Part shown: in pieces, positions 32,577-44,395 of the stretch
Position numbering within the stretch: the stretch's first letter is position 1
Layout: each line of letters starts with the position of its first letter
Assembly (NCBI GenBank): GCA_011033025.1
Contig: WFMF01000048.1
Location: 682,001 to 746,000, forward strand
Origin: Beroe forskalii
Lineage: Eukaryota > Ctenophora > Nuda > Beroida > Beroidae
Direction: 5' to 3'
Length of the DNA: 64,000 nt
Notes under the pieces: generated by a model
Databases searched by the model: none
What the model was told of the DNA's origin: nothing
Seen by the model: only the letters and a program-made list of their open reading frames with translations
Position numbers and translations under genes: made by a program

Positions 32577-32967
32577 CCGAGAACTAGAATTTAATAAGAA
32601 ACACGAGCACTTGGTCCGTTGACCGCGAAGCCTAATTGCCTCTCCCCCTAATTGCTTGCACAGCCGCGCATCCTCCTGCAAACATTAGATCATCACATTC
32701 CGGGCCTGGGAACCGGAAAGCTGCGACAGCTCCCAGGTCACGTGACCACCCCTTGACGAGCACACGATGACGTGGCGTCGCGTGGATGCCTCGCGCGACC
32801 CAACTAAATCCGGGGGGTATTTAAGCACCGTGTTTATTTTACTTTTTAGCTTTATATTCTCAAAGTATTATCAGTTTGAACTTTGAACCAAACCTAGAGT
32901 TTTCTTGATTCATCAACAAGATGCTGGTGACTGGCCTCATGATACTGTGAGTACTGTAGTACAATAT
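32577..32967 (+). repeat. Candidate 3' LTR (391-base direct repeat)
   Basis: This is identical on visual comparison to 13582-13972 over all 391 bases, in the same orientation, and it ends directly at the TAATA target duplication. The TATA-like box is at about 32817. The missing 5' portion relative to the upstream copy is replaced by the MITE-like element. Confidence 0.65.
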
Positions 32968-34748
32968 TAATAGGTGGAAAAATCGTATCTCAGCCCAGGA
33001 AGGTCGTAAAGACTTCGTTTTGGGCGCAAACGAATCGGAAACATCAAGTTTATTTGTAACTTGTGAATCAACATGTGCTCTAAAATGCTCAGAAAAAAAA
33101 TTATGGGCCAAAAACCATTTTATTGACCCAAAATATGGCCATATCTCGGCCCAGGTGTATCATAGAGACTCGATTTTGGGCTCAAAATATTTCTAGGGGT
33201 CACATTTATATCTGAATTGTGAACAAACATATAACTTAAAACGCTCAGGAAGCGAGTTATGGGCCAAAACCTTCAAACCATAATGTTATGAGATGGCAAA
33301 AATGATCTTAGAACAGTTTTTGGCCCATAACTCGCTTCCTGAGCGTTTTAAGTTATATGTTTGTTCACAATTCATATATAAATGTGACCCCTAGAAATAT
33401 TTTGAGCCCAAAATCGAGTCTCTATGATACACCTGGGCCGAGATATGACCATATTTTGGGTCAATAAAATAGTTTTTGGCCCATAACTTTTTTTCTGAGC
33501 ATTTTAGAGCACATGTTGATTCACAAGTTACAAATAAACTTGATGTTTCCGATTCGTTTGCGCTCAAAACGAAGTCTCTACGACCTTCCTGGGCTGAGAT
33601 ACGATTTTTCCACCTATTAAAAGCCAGAAACGACAAAAAACGGTTTTTGGCCCGTAACTTTTTTCCTGAGCGATTTAGAGTATATGTTTGTTCACAAGTC
33701 ACAATATTTTGAGCCCAAAATCGAGTCTCTATGATACACCTGGGCCGAGATATGACCATATTTTGGGTCAATAAAATAGTTTTTGGCCCATAACTTTTTT
33801 TCTGAGCATTTTAGAGCACATGTTGATTCACAAGTTACAAATAAACTTGATGTTTCCGATTCGTTTGCGCCCAAAACGAAGTCTCTACGACCTTCCTGGG
33901 CTGAGATACGATTTTTCCACCTATTAAAAGCCAGAAACGACAAAAAACGGTTTTTGGCCCGTAACTTTTTTCCTGAGCGATTTAGAGTATATGTTTGTTC
34001 ACAAGTCACGTCATATAAAATCGATGATTGCGATTCGTTTGCGCCCAAAACGAAGTCTCTACGATATTCCTAGGCTGAAATATAGTCAAAACACGCATTT
34101 TTGGGCCTTAAAAATGGTTATATCAGGAAATAGAAAGCCGAAAATCCAAAATTGGCTCCGGGAAGTTGAACAGCATGAAATTTTACATCAAATGAAGTAT
34201 ATTTAGTTCTCGGTGGGAAATTATTCAATGTGGGATGATGATATATTGTGTACATTTACAGCAAAATGTTAAATTTTGCCACTTATTTGATAATTATGTG
34301 AGATATAACTGATGCCCGGCTTAGCCCTTTGGCACGCATGTAGAGCTTCTAAAGGCACACATTTCGATATGTGGAATCCCACTGTAGCTCAAAAAATGAC
34401 GGAGCTAGCTAACTTTTTCTTAGAATTTGGTACCCTTACAAGAATGGCCATAACTCAGTCAATTTTGCGATTTGACAAACAAACCTTTGGACTTATATAG
34501 TGGACATGTTGATCTACATGCATGCAAATTTTCATACATTAAACTGGTATGGTTGTAAAGCTATGGACTAACAAACTTTGACAGTCAAATAGTATACCAA
34601 CTTTGCCCGCTCATTCCCAAAAAATGTGTCCCGTGTCCGAGAAAAATCAAATTTTTTTGGTAAAGTACCCCTTATATGCTGCAGAATGAGCCTATGAACT
34701 CATCTGAGCGGGCCGGTCTACTTGAATTTAAGTGTGCCCCCCCCCCCC
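32968..34748. mobile_element. Foldback element M, inner left arm, centre and right arm
   Basis: Bases 32968-33285 continue the left arm of element M. The centre of symmetry is near 33285, and 33290-34748 is the right arm. The right arm contains a local direct duplication of about 305 bases (33395-33700 and 33700-34005), so it is longer than the left arm. It ends AAGTGTG and a run of 12 C. Frames across it mirror each other and are not genes. Confidence 0.75.
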
Positions 34749-34749
34749 C

Positions 34750-35340
34750 TTAAGTGCGCACTGATTGAAATAGTTTTCTCATAACCTTATTGGTTTTACT
34801 TTGAGATTTTTGCCCAAAGGGCCGGTTAAAAAGAACGGTTGAAGTGGGCCAGATTAAATTAAAGGTCAGTTGATTTAGGTCAGATTTAACTTTGCTCACT
34901 TGGCTTATGTACTGTTAAATTCATTTGGAAGTCATTATATTATCTTATTATAACACAGATAATGACCTAAATCATGATATTAGACCAGGATTCGGGTTTT
35001 TGGTGCAATTTACTAGTATAAGTTGGTTTCGTGGCTATCTTTGAGAAAAAATTTATTGGTTTGGAAACTGCTTGAATTTTTTTTCAAAGGGGCCGGTTAA
35101 AATGGTTTAGAAATGATTCGATTTTTGTCCATAGGGCCGGTTAAAAAAAGGGCCGGTTAAAAAGGGCCCGTTAAATAAGGGGGGGTAAGGCAAACTTTGG
35201 CAAACGCTTCCACTTTTTTTGAGTTTGCCAAAAAAAGTGTTTGCCAAAGTTTGCCATAGTTTGCCAAAGTTTGCCAAAATTTGCCAAAGTTTGCCAAAAA
35301 TACCCCAAAAATTTTGTTATTTCGGGGGGGGGAGGAAACG
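34750..35340. repeat. Low-complexity stretch (GGGCCGGTTAAAA and TTTGCCAAAG repeats)
   Basis: GGGCCGGTTAAAA phrases recur between 34815 and 35170. Eight or so TTTGCCAAAG units lie between 35215 and 35305. No gene. Confidence 0.65.
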
Positions 35341-35359
35341 GCAACTGGTCACTGCTTGA

Positions 35360-35660
35360 GTTATACTCACGGCCAGATGGAGATCGAGTGCTTGTTGAAT
35401 GTGTGGAGATGGTACCGCGTTTATAAGGGAAACGGCTGGAAGCCATGCTCCAGTTTCATCCCGACATTCCTATCAAGAGAGTACACAGCCAGCCAATGTA
35501 AAGCTGCGCTACAAAAATGTGGTGATTCGAAGGACAATATTGCCTGCTGCAAGTCTGTTTACTGCCATCTTGGACACAAAACGCCAAGAAATTAGGGTTC
35601 AACTTCCTCTTGCAATTTATTTTGAACTGAAATCGGGTTTATTTTCAAAACTCACATAGA
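35360..35660 (+). other. Possible degenerate coding fragment
   Basis: Overlapping + frames switch partway. A cysteine-bearing stretch (GWKPCSSFIPTF) and a stretch NVKLRYKNVVIRRTILPAAS followed by RQEIRVQLPLAIYFELKS look protein-like, but they lie in different frames. I cannot name a domain. It could be a decayed host exon. Confidence 0.3.
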
Positions 35661-35993
35661 TCTGTAGTAATCTAAATGTTTTCTGTATAATCACATACAC
35701 CGCAATAGTAATGTCCTGTACGGAGCCCCTCAGTTTCGATTCCTTGTTTAACATGCCGTACAGCAAGGATCTACACTGAGTAGTGTATGGGGAGCCGTTG
35801 ACTACGCATTTGAAGCAAATTTTGAGGCAAATTTTGGCTTGGCGGTCTTTCCAACCCTAACCACCAGTTAGTGACGTCATAATCACCTTGTCACGTGTAA
35901 CTACCAGCCACGTGTTATGAAGTTATCAGTTAGGTGTTAATGACATCACTGGCACCTGTTCCCCGGGGCTGTCTTTTACTGGAAACAGGTACT

Positions 35994-36066
35994 CTGACTG
36001 GGATCGAACCACTCCACCCTGATCCTCATGCTGACGTATTACATTGACGCCACTGCGCTGCATTAG
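35994..36066 (-). repeat. tRNA-derived SINE
   Basis: On the minus strand a TGGCGTCAATG A-box-like segment is followed by a GGTTCGATCCC B box, nearly matching the Pol III consensus. A non-tRNA tail continues to about 35940. It is part of a SINE rather than a tRNA gene because no acceptor stem forms. Confidence 0.55.
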
Positions 36067-36959
36067 AAGGTAAGAAATGTTGTTACTTTAAATATAAATT
36101 TGTGCCAGCAATTGTATGTTATACGTTTCATTTTTCAGCAGAAACAAAAAGAAAGGAAGTTTCGGTTGAATATCAATAACTTAGATATTATAATTTATAA
36201 TTATTTATACAAAATCAATTACAAAATTAAACGACAGCTCATTTCATGAAATCACATAAAACATTGCTACATTCATTGTATCATGAGTGCAGTGCACAAT
36301 TCTCAAATGACTCAGTTTTGATTTAATCGGATCATAACTATCATGAATTTGAATGTGCATTTATTTTGCCAGAAAGATAAAGTTTGGTCACCATTTATTT
36401 CTATTTGCATCTTTGCATTAAAGTAGGCGCAGAAAGTTAGTAGCAGCGTATTTACTTCCTACTTCCGGAATTGGTAGAAATTCGCGCGTTCCATCACTCT
36501 TCAAACCATTATCAACCAATTATCGAAACTCATCCTCTTTAGCGAGAAGCGCGGCGTTACTGAATTCAATACGCGAATGCGCGGACGATAAAAACTGTTA
36601 TAGGCTCATGGCTCACTGCTCAGCTTCTTCTTTTCAGCATTACAAAGTCACCTTTGTCCTTTTCATTGGTTGATGGCTTGAAATTAACAGATAATGATAT
36701 CTGATTGGCTGCTGCCGACCGAGGTGATAGGGTTATATTTCTCATATCTTGTTGTAGCAGTAACACTAGCATTTCTCCCTGGATATGTATTCTATCATAC
36801 ACTCATTAATAAAGACACGATCACATACCTTTACCTATCACTTTTGTTTTGACTCTCCCTGATAGGTAATTGTTTATCGGTGATAGTTATGTGATATGGT
36901 CAATGGTGCAGTCATACTTTTTTAAACCATCGATCATTGATGGTTCTCTGTCGAAAAAA

Positions 36960-38860
36960 AACACTAAACACTGCCGGCTCTTCCCATTCCAAAAACCATC
37001 GAACATTATCAGCTCTTCCTGTCCCCAAAACCAACGAAAATTAATGGCCCTCACCGGGAAACGGACATTTCATCTCACGACACTTTATCTCGCAATACCT
37101 ACGTCAACTCTACGCAAAGTTAAGGGTCTGGGTTAGGGTTACGGAATTTGGGTATGCTATGGATAAGAGTAATTGTACGGTTAGGGTTATGAATAGGGTC
37201 AGGACAGGGAGATGAAGTGTCCTGAGACGAAATACCCTACACCCGCCCTTCCCGTCCCTGCAACCGTCAACAATCGAGCATTTCCGTCTTTTCCCATCCC
37301 CAAAACAATCGAAAATTGCTGACTCTTCCCGTACCTACAACCACCGAACATTGCCAGCTTTCCCCGTCCCTACCTCCACTGAATATTGCCAGTTTTTTCA
37401 TCCCAAAAACAATCGAACATTGCCATTTGCCAGTTTTCCCATTCCTACAATCATCGAAAATTGCTTGAACATTGTGCATTGCTGGCTCTTCTCATCCCCA
37501 AAACAATCGAACATTGTAGGCTCATCCCATCCCTAAAACCACCGAAAATTGTCAGTCTTCCCATTCCTACAATCATCAAAAATTGCCAGTTTTTCTCGCC
37601 CCTGCGACCATTGAACATTGCTGGCTCTTCTCATCTCCAAAACAATCGAACATTGCTGGCTCACGATCACCCCGTCCCTAAAACCACCGAACATAATTGC
37701 CAGTCTTCCCATAAGCCCGTACAACCACCGAACATTGCCAGTTTTTCCCATCCCCAAAGCAATCAGACATTGCCAGTTTTTCCCATTCCTATAATCATAG
37801 AAAATTGCCTGTTTTTCTCGTCCCTGCGACCATTGAACATTACTGCCTTTTTCAGTCCCTGCAACCATCGAACATTGCCGGCTCTTCTTATCCCCAAAAC
37901 CATCGAGCATTGCCAGTTTTTCCCATTCCTACAATCATCGAACATTGCCAGTTATTCCCATTCCTACAACGACCCAACATTGCGACATTTTTCCATTCCC
38001 TGCAATCATCGAACATTGCCGGCTCTTCTTATCCCCAAAACCATCGAGCATTGCCAGTTTTTCCCATTCCTACAATCATCGAACATTGCCAGTTATTCCC
38101 ATTCCTACAACGACCCAATTACATTGCGACATTTTTCCATTTCTTGCAACCATCGAACATTGCCGGCTCTTCTTATCCCCAAAACCATCGAGCATTGTCA
38201 GTTTTTTCCCATTCCTACAATCATCGAACATTGCCAGTTATTCCCATTCCTACAACGACCCAACATTGCGACATTTTTCCATTCCCTGCAACCATCAAAC
38301 ATCGCCGGCTCTTCTTATCCCTAAAACCATCGAGCATTGCCAGTTTTTCCCATTCCTACAACGACCCAACATTGCGACATTTTTCCATTCCCTGCAACCA
38401 TCGAATATTGCCGGCTTTTCTTATCCCCAAAACCATCGAGCATTGCCAGTTTTTCCCATTCCTACAATCATCGAACATTGCCAGTTATTCCCATTCCTAC
38501 AACGACCCAACATTGCGACATTTTTCCATTCCTGCAACCATCGAACATTGCCGGCTCTTCTTATCCCCAAAACCATCGAGCATTGCCAGTTTTTCCCATT
38601 CCTACAATCATCGAACATTGCCAGTTATTCCCATTCCTACAACGACCCAACATTGCGACATTTTTCCATTCCCTGCAACCATCGAACATTGCCGGCTCTT
38701 CTTATCCCCAAAACCATCGAGCATTGCCAGTTTTTCCCATTCCTACAATCATCGAACATTGCCAGTTATTCCCATTCCGACAACGACCCAACATTGCGAC
38801 ATTTTTCCATTCCTAAATTCTTACAACCAATTACCAGCTCTTCCCGTCCAACAATCATCG
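36960..38860. repeat. Satellite with higher-order repeat
   Basis: The basic unit is about 36 bases (AACCATCGAACATTGCC plus a pyrimidine-rich spacer). From about 37930 a four-unit higher-order repeat of roughly 141 bases appears. It is marked by ACGACCCAACATTGCGACAT at about 37970, 38109, 38257, 38360, 38502, 38642 and 38782. One interval is a three-unit variant of 103 bases. Long + frames here, of 159 to 366 codons, are produced by the repeat and code for nothing recognisable. Confidence 0.85.
37053..37245. mobile_element. Small element inserted in the satellite, telomere-like core
   Basis: It is bounded by GGACATTTCATCTC and, inverted, GAGATGAAGTGTCC, and the middle has GGTTAGGGTTA phrases. 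The satellite stops and resumes on either side. Its end motif is the same as the unit amplified at 44.4-45.4 kb. Confidence 0.55.
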
Positions 38861-38869
38861 AAAAGTGTC

Positions 38870-39829
38870 GTCATTTACCGTCTCCTTTTTTGCTACACAT
38901 TTTGAGAAATAATGCTACATACCTAGTACATAAATGACTCTCAGAATTTTGCCAATTTCATAGATTTTGTTTTCTTTATAGATTGGGAGAACGTTCACTG
39001 TGATGCGTATTTGATAGTTCTACACCATTGTACACTGACTGTGTACAAGCGCCTAGAACACTGTATCAGTACTGAACAAACAAGTAAAAAGGGTAATGTT
39101 ACGACGGAACAAGATTAAGATTGCGCGCGCGGCCCCATTACGGTATCAATTACCATTAGCTCGTCACGTGTTAAAAGAAAGGGTCGTGATTAGTCGAAAT
39201 TTTCTGGCCAATCACAGCACGCTGCTACTAACTTTCTGCGCCAAATGGAGGTGGTATATATTCTTAGACAGTAGGTATGAATCACTGCTAGTTTACGTGG
39301 CACACTGCACAACCGCAACACCCCTTATAATAGAATCATACAATGTTTCAAGTACTTGTTTCAGTGTCATGTACACCGCCAGAAAAGTAGAATGTGGTAA
39401 GCGTTATATGCAGAAAACAAAAAAAAAATAGAAAGTTGTTGGTTGACTGTTGAATAATAATAATATAATTATTAATTATTTTCACAAATGATAAACTACA
39501 AAATTTAATGAATCACTTAAACTATATTGATATGGAATAATTTTTGGTATAAGATGCTCTTCTCAGCTGACATATGAATCCGAATTGCACTATATTTTTT
39601 GTCTTACTGAATTACAGCTTTACTGTAACAGAATGACGCTCAAACATGATTGAAAAAAAAGTTAGACGGTTGGCTTGAATTTCGGTAGAAGCACCATTTA
39701 ATTTCTATTGCGTTGATTGAACTGCGATATATTTGTTAGAAAGCATGAATCATTGACTGTTTATCTTTTTCATTGCACAGTAGCAGATATTTAATTAGGC
39801 GAATAATTATAATACTCATCAAATTTTGA
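38870..39829. other. Stretch with no recognised gene
   Basis: An open frame at 39096-39431 encodes a basic peptide without domains. The rest is AT-rich. Confidence 0.4.
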
Positions 39830-42269
39830 TTATAAATCTAAATAAGTAGTTGAAAAACCATCACTCAATAGACGACGTTTACAATAGAAGTATTTCAGAC
39901 CTTCTTTGTTGGATTGATAAGTAAACATAGAATTACTTTTAAATATAAAACCTCTGTTTTGTTGCTCTGGTATTTCTTTCGTTTTCAAAACCTTAAGATA
40001 GTCCTCTTTTGTTAGAGCAAATGATTTACTTATACCCTTGCTGCTGTACTTGTCTTTCAGACTGTTGTCAAGATTGTAGCAAAAGTACGTTTTTGCATTT
40101 AGTCCAACAAAACCATCTCCACTCCATTCCAATTTGAATAACCCTGAAGCAATTAACTTATATTATGTACTTTAGAAAAATTCAATCTCTCGGCAGAATG
40201 ATTTAGAGCACTCGGCTCATCTTCACTTTACCTTGCACTCTAAATCATTTACAGTCTCCAAAATCGATGCTGTAGTATTTCGGAACAAACACTAAGTGTA
40301 GAGATTTTTTTGCTTGGGTGCTTACTTCTTTATCGAAAATTGAATGAAAAACATAATACACTACCAATATTCATTAGAGTACCTGGAGTCCGTTTGTCAA
40401 AGGCAATATTCTCAGGATTGTCTGTTCTAGGAAACCACTTCTGTTTTGCGACCAACCATTCATCCCATAACTCTGTTTTGATGACTTTATCAAGACTATC
40501 AGCACTAAGAGCCAGATATAGACTGTCTGAATTAAATCATTGCCAATTGTTATTACTGCAACTAAATGAAGAACTGGAGTGATTTATCGAAATGTATCAC
40601 ACAACGCCTTTTTTATTTACTTCATTATTGCAAAGCATCTAAATATTATATTGTCATCAATGTAGTGTTCTTCGAAGCTAATTAATGATCAAGAAATTAG
40701 ATAAAAATTTGGCAAACCTGTATCCATTTCTAGCAGATTAAAGTGTTTTCGAGGGATAAAGTAATCTATCACATCATAGTAAAACGCCAGCATCTTTAAC
40801 TTGGCTTGCTGGTAGACAAAGAAGCCTAGTTGGATGGGCAAGTCATGTTTAATAGCTTTCTTGTTGTAAATCACCTGTGTAGGTTCTTATTGTAAACTTA
40901 TGAATTAAACTAGTACACTTCAAGATAGAACCTACTGTAACATGCTTTATGATACAAAATTTCAGTGTTATAAGACACCGATTGAGGATCTTGGCTGATT
41001 TTTTAAAAATTTTCTACAATTTTGAGCCTTAAAGTTACACCACAGCAATACTGAGCCTGCTTATGGTTTATGTCGAAGATTGTAAGTACTTACAGTACCT
41101 CAAATGTCTCATCATCAAACTCCTCGAGATTATAGAAAAACGGGTCGTTGATTAACTTAGACGCTTTTTCGATATCACAAAAGGAAACGTTTGTGTGCTT
41201 TGACTTATCCATTATACTGTGTCCGTACACTGAGTTTCCTAGAAGTAGAAGGAGTATCAAGTGAAGAGATGATTTAAGCTAGATTTTTTAAAAATGAGTC
41301 CATAATAGATAGGTTAATTTTTGACAAAAGAAAAAAAAACATCGTCTCATTATCTTATTCACTATGGTTAATAAAAAGCATCCCATAAGATATTTAGCAT
41401 TATTACCAATGAGCTTGGATGTGTCAGCTATTATTGATTTACTCTTGTCAGCATCCCCTGAATAAGATACTTATTATTGATTATAGAAATAATAGTTATT
41501 TTCATAGCTATTATCATCACCCGGCCTACAGGGTGTGATATTTCAGAAATGCATGCCGAAATGGAATCTTACTATAAGAGTATAAGACAAGAAAAGAAGA
41601 AAAAAATTGATACAAACTGACCTGCTCGGCGGTCATTAGATATTTTATCAGCAAAAGGCTTGAAACAGCGTTTGGGATTAAACTGAACCACTTGATATAT
41701 TCGTGTAACTTCCAGGCCTTTTTCCAGATACCACTTGAGAAGCGGTGTTATAAGTAGAATCTTATTTCCAAACATGGAACCAATCAGATATTTTGTGTCG
41801 TTGAATTGTTCTCCTGTCTCAGTTAAATATTCTTCCATGTATTCTCCAATATCCTCTCGTCTTACAGTTACGTTTTTAAATATGGGTGTCATTTCAGAAA
41901 ATTTTTCTTTCAAGTGATCAGGTACTCGGATATCTACCTCAACTGCCCCGAACAATTCACCAGATTTGATCATATTTATAAGCTCATCTTCATCAAGTCG
42001 GTACTTCTCTTCACCAGGATAGTGGTATCTATTAACTGGAGGGCCTTCTCTCTTGAGATGATCCTTCCAAGTACACTCCCACATAACTGTCACATCATAT
42101 CCTAGTGATCTAATGTAGGTACTTTTCAACATTTTCAGTGTGTTGATATCTTTCATCAAACGACTTCCAACCATTCTTTGTCTCGCTCCTATCATGTTCC
42201 GGAGGTTTGAAACAACTTTTACAACCATGATACCAACATCCGTGGAAAAGGTAGACTCTGTTGTAAATC
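39830..42269 (-). pseudogene. Protein-primed-type family B DNA polymerase of a mobile element, six exons
   Basis: Exons on the minus strand, each with AG/GT borders and matching phase: 42269-41622, 41456-41406, 41238-41099, 40874-40718, 40526-40383, 40143-39830. Exon 1 has an HGCWYHGC cysteine/histidine segment, LGYDVTVMWE, a probable motif A (EVDIRVP) and LLKWYLEKGLEVTRIYQVV. Exons 2-3 give motif B (KLIGNSVYG). The junction of exons 4 and 5 forms motif C (EMDTDSLYLAL). The last exons give WFPRTDNPENIAFDKRTPG and the C-terminal SDGFSTTYLDL. This fits the viral/organellar-type family B polymerases carried by large self-synthesising DNA transposons in animals. Exon 1 contains a small insertion near 42110 that shifts the frame. 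No N-terminal exon, integrase, ATPase or capsid gene is nearby. Confidence 0.82.
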
Positions 42270-42331
42270 CTGCCAAAAATAAGACACGATTTAATTTGAT
42301 CCTTTGAACCTATAGTAACGATTTCATTCAA

Positions 42332-42412
42332 AAGGATAAAATTTGGAGGACGACCTGGGCAAATGGTACCCGTTTTTGCTCTGTTGGTCTATTTTTAGTA
42401 ACATACCTGGAG
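42332..42412. repeat. 81-base dispersed repeat, copy 1
   Basis: CAAAAGGATAAAATTTGGAG through TTTTTAGTAACAT recurs almost exactly at 43012-43086. Copy 1 runs directly into a segment with a Pol III B-box-like GGTTCGACTCT (42451). Copy 2 runs into the retroelement tail. Confidence 0.7.
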
Positions 42413-43011
42413 CAGGTGGGAAAGCAACAGTAGCTGGTGTGCAGGGGTTGTAGGTTCGACTCTCAGTGATGACTCATCCAAATAATGGCAATTTATATTT
42501 ATGTATTTCTTTTGTAATTATATATCGTTTTTTGCTAATAATGTCAGTTGTTCATTTGGTTGACAGGGCTTAATCATTGTGTTCATTTTGTTTATTATAT
42601 TCCAGTTGCATGTTATTTAAATGCGTGGTAATTATAGCAGGTACCCTAAGAGGCACATGACAGCAGTCAGCAGTTATTCCAATGTACTCGCCTATACCTA
42701 CTGCCCTTTCTTATCAATTAAGTGTTACCCCCACATGGACAATTATAATTACAATTTGAAATTTCGCCCTGTGTTTCGGCATATGCTAGCTAAAATAGAA
42801 ACCATAGGTTTACCAAATCAAACAAGCGATTTTTGATTTGGTCAAATATTTTATTTGCAAATATTAGTAAATGGTTAAGAAGGTAATAACACCAGTTCCA
42901 AATGATTGATTTTAAGTCTCATGAAAATTCGATAATCTAAATTCTAATTAATAAGCTTATACAAATCACCAAGTCTCACTTTAATTCCAATATATGGTCA
43001 GAGCAATATCA
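42413..43011. other. Non-coding stretch
   Basis: A possible tRNA-like or SINE remnant lies at 42420-42475 (GTAGCTGGTGTGC then GGTTCGACTCT). Nothing else is supportable. The frame 42621-42836 has no domain. Confidence 0.4.
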
Positions 43012-43086
43012 AAAGGATAAAATTTGGAGGACGACCTGGGCAAATGGTACCAGTTTTTGCTCTGTTGGTCTATTTTTAGTAACATT

Positions 43087-43312
43087 CCCGCCCTGGCCAG
43101 GGCGGTGACCTCCTGCATAAGAAAAAATAAAAATTTGAGAGACGTTTCTGGCCAGGGTATATAAGAGAGAATTTGGTGTCACAGGGTGTATAATAATAAT
43201 AATAATAATAATATTCCCGCCCTGGCCAGGGCGGTAACCCCCCGCGGTAATAGAAAAGACTGGCCAGGTATATATTAGACGAACGAGTGTCACAGGGTGA
43301 TATAATTAAGGC
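43087..43312 (+). repeat. Two tandem copies of the retroelement 3' tail
   Basis: Copies at 43087-43205 and 43216-43312 repeat the block order seen at 9784. It is an 18-bp palindrome (CCGCCCTGGCCAGGGCGG at 43088-43105 and 43217-43234), a TAACCCCCCGCGG-type block, TGGCCAGG, GTGTCACAGGGTG and (AAT)n. The first copy has a diverged middle. They probably represent extreme 5' truncations of the 9.1 kb retroelement family. Confidence 0.72.
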
Positions 43313-44390
43313 CCTGGCAAGGGCCCAAAATTCAGGTGGAATCCATTCTTAAAAAAATCCCCCTCAAAAATCCCCCCAAAAACGTCAATTTCAAATTTTG
43401 GGCTGCCAGGGTATAGTATACGGACACCTTCATGTAAAAGTGGCAATTTTGCCTGATTCCAAGTTTTGTCAGAGAATGTGATTTTATTATCATTAGACAA
43501 AGTTTACACAATAATTGACCTTGACCTTCGTTAAATAGAGTGGTGGTGGCATACAATGTCGAAAAAATCAAAACCAAAATTGATCTGTGAAAAGAATTAG
43601 AACTAAATTAATCTCGGCCATTTTAATGATAACAGAAACACAGGCCTCAAGCAATGAAGATGATAACGTGGTCTATAATCCGAATTTCAACCACTTTTAT
43701 CAATATCTAACTACCAGATAATTGAAGCACTGGTACACTGGACCATACCTACTGAAAATTGTATTGATTTATTAATCATGATAACAAAAAACACGAGTTT
43801 AAAGTTGATACAAGCCTCTTCTTAGAGACTGCAATTCCAAGCCAGGCCTGAATTGAGGCTTCCAAGGCTGGTAAAAATGTGAGGCACTACATAATTGATG
43901 GCTTAGCTAGGATAAAAAATTCATATCATAAGCCAAAATGGAGCATTAAGACACATTTCCCTGTGGTACAACTTGCTTCTCTATTGCTAGAACGTGTTTT
44001 TGAAACCTCATTTTCGATCTTTTTAGTGATTTTCGGTTATTTCTTGGTTACCAAATGCTTTGGATTGATCTTGCAGTGATTTTAAGGAATTATAGAAAAC
44101 AGAATATTCATTATCTGGCCGAATTTGGATAATTTTGTCACTATCATACCGAAGTGTGTGTAAAATTATCAGTTTTGAGCACAAATATAATCATTAGCCA
44201 CATTTCAATGAATAGGATGACAAGAGTAACCCTTTACAATCATCTTGACAGGAGTTGCCAATCCTATAGCCAAAGTTTATGGTTATAAAGACACAATTAT
44301 ATTATTTTCTCTCCAGAATTCACAACTTTGTGTTTTTAAACCTATGTAAGTGGTTGATAGTTAAATCTTCACTTTATTTGGCGGTCGCGG
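43313..44390. other. Non-coding stretch
   Basis: No gene recognised. There is a short CCCCCTCAAAAATCCCCCCA run near 43360. Confidence 0.45.
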
Positions 44391-44395
44391 TCACA

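Larger units (their letters stand above)
13505..32967 (+). mobile_element. LTR-bounded composite retroelement insertion, 5-bp TSD
   Basis: The insertion splits foldback element M. The uninterrupted opposite arm reads GCTTTTAATAGGTGG. Here GCTTTTAATA is followed at 13505 by foreign sequence, and TAATAGGTGG resumes at 32968. TAATA (13500-13504 and 32968-32972) is therefore the target duplication. Both ends carry a 391-base direct repeat that is identical on visual alignment. Inside are a Ty3/gypsy gag-pol and about 13 kb of further nested repeats. The elements at 20.3-22.2, 23.6-24.6, 24.65-30.09 and 32.08-32.58 kb look like later insertions in the 3' part. Confidence 0.72.

Noticed and set aside
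33391-34500. Several 60-126-codon frames on both strands
   Set aside because: They are mirror images within the arms of foldback M and recur in the opposite arm.
12685-34748. A 22 kb TIR transposon (Polinton-like) bounded by the ~0.8-1.4 kb inverted arms
   Set aside because: The left arm is cut in mid-phrase and resumes at 32968 next to a TAATA duplication. The arms therefore belong to a ~2.6 kb foldback element and the interior is a later LTR-type insertion. No polymerase, integrase of Polinton type, ATPase or capsid gene lies between.
36960-38860. CRISPR-like array
   Set aside because: Units are contiguous tandem repeats without unique spacers, in a eukaryotic context.
37386-38937. Long + strand frames of 312-366 codons
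   Set aside because: They run through the 36-base satellite, are open in several frames at once, and encode only the repeated unit.
39830-42269. A complete Polinton/Maverick
   Set aside because: Only the polymerase is present. No retroviral-type integrase, packaging ATPase, protease or capsid genes and no TIRs are seen nearby.
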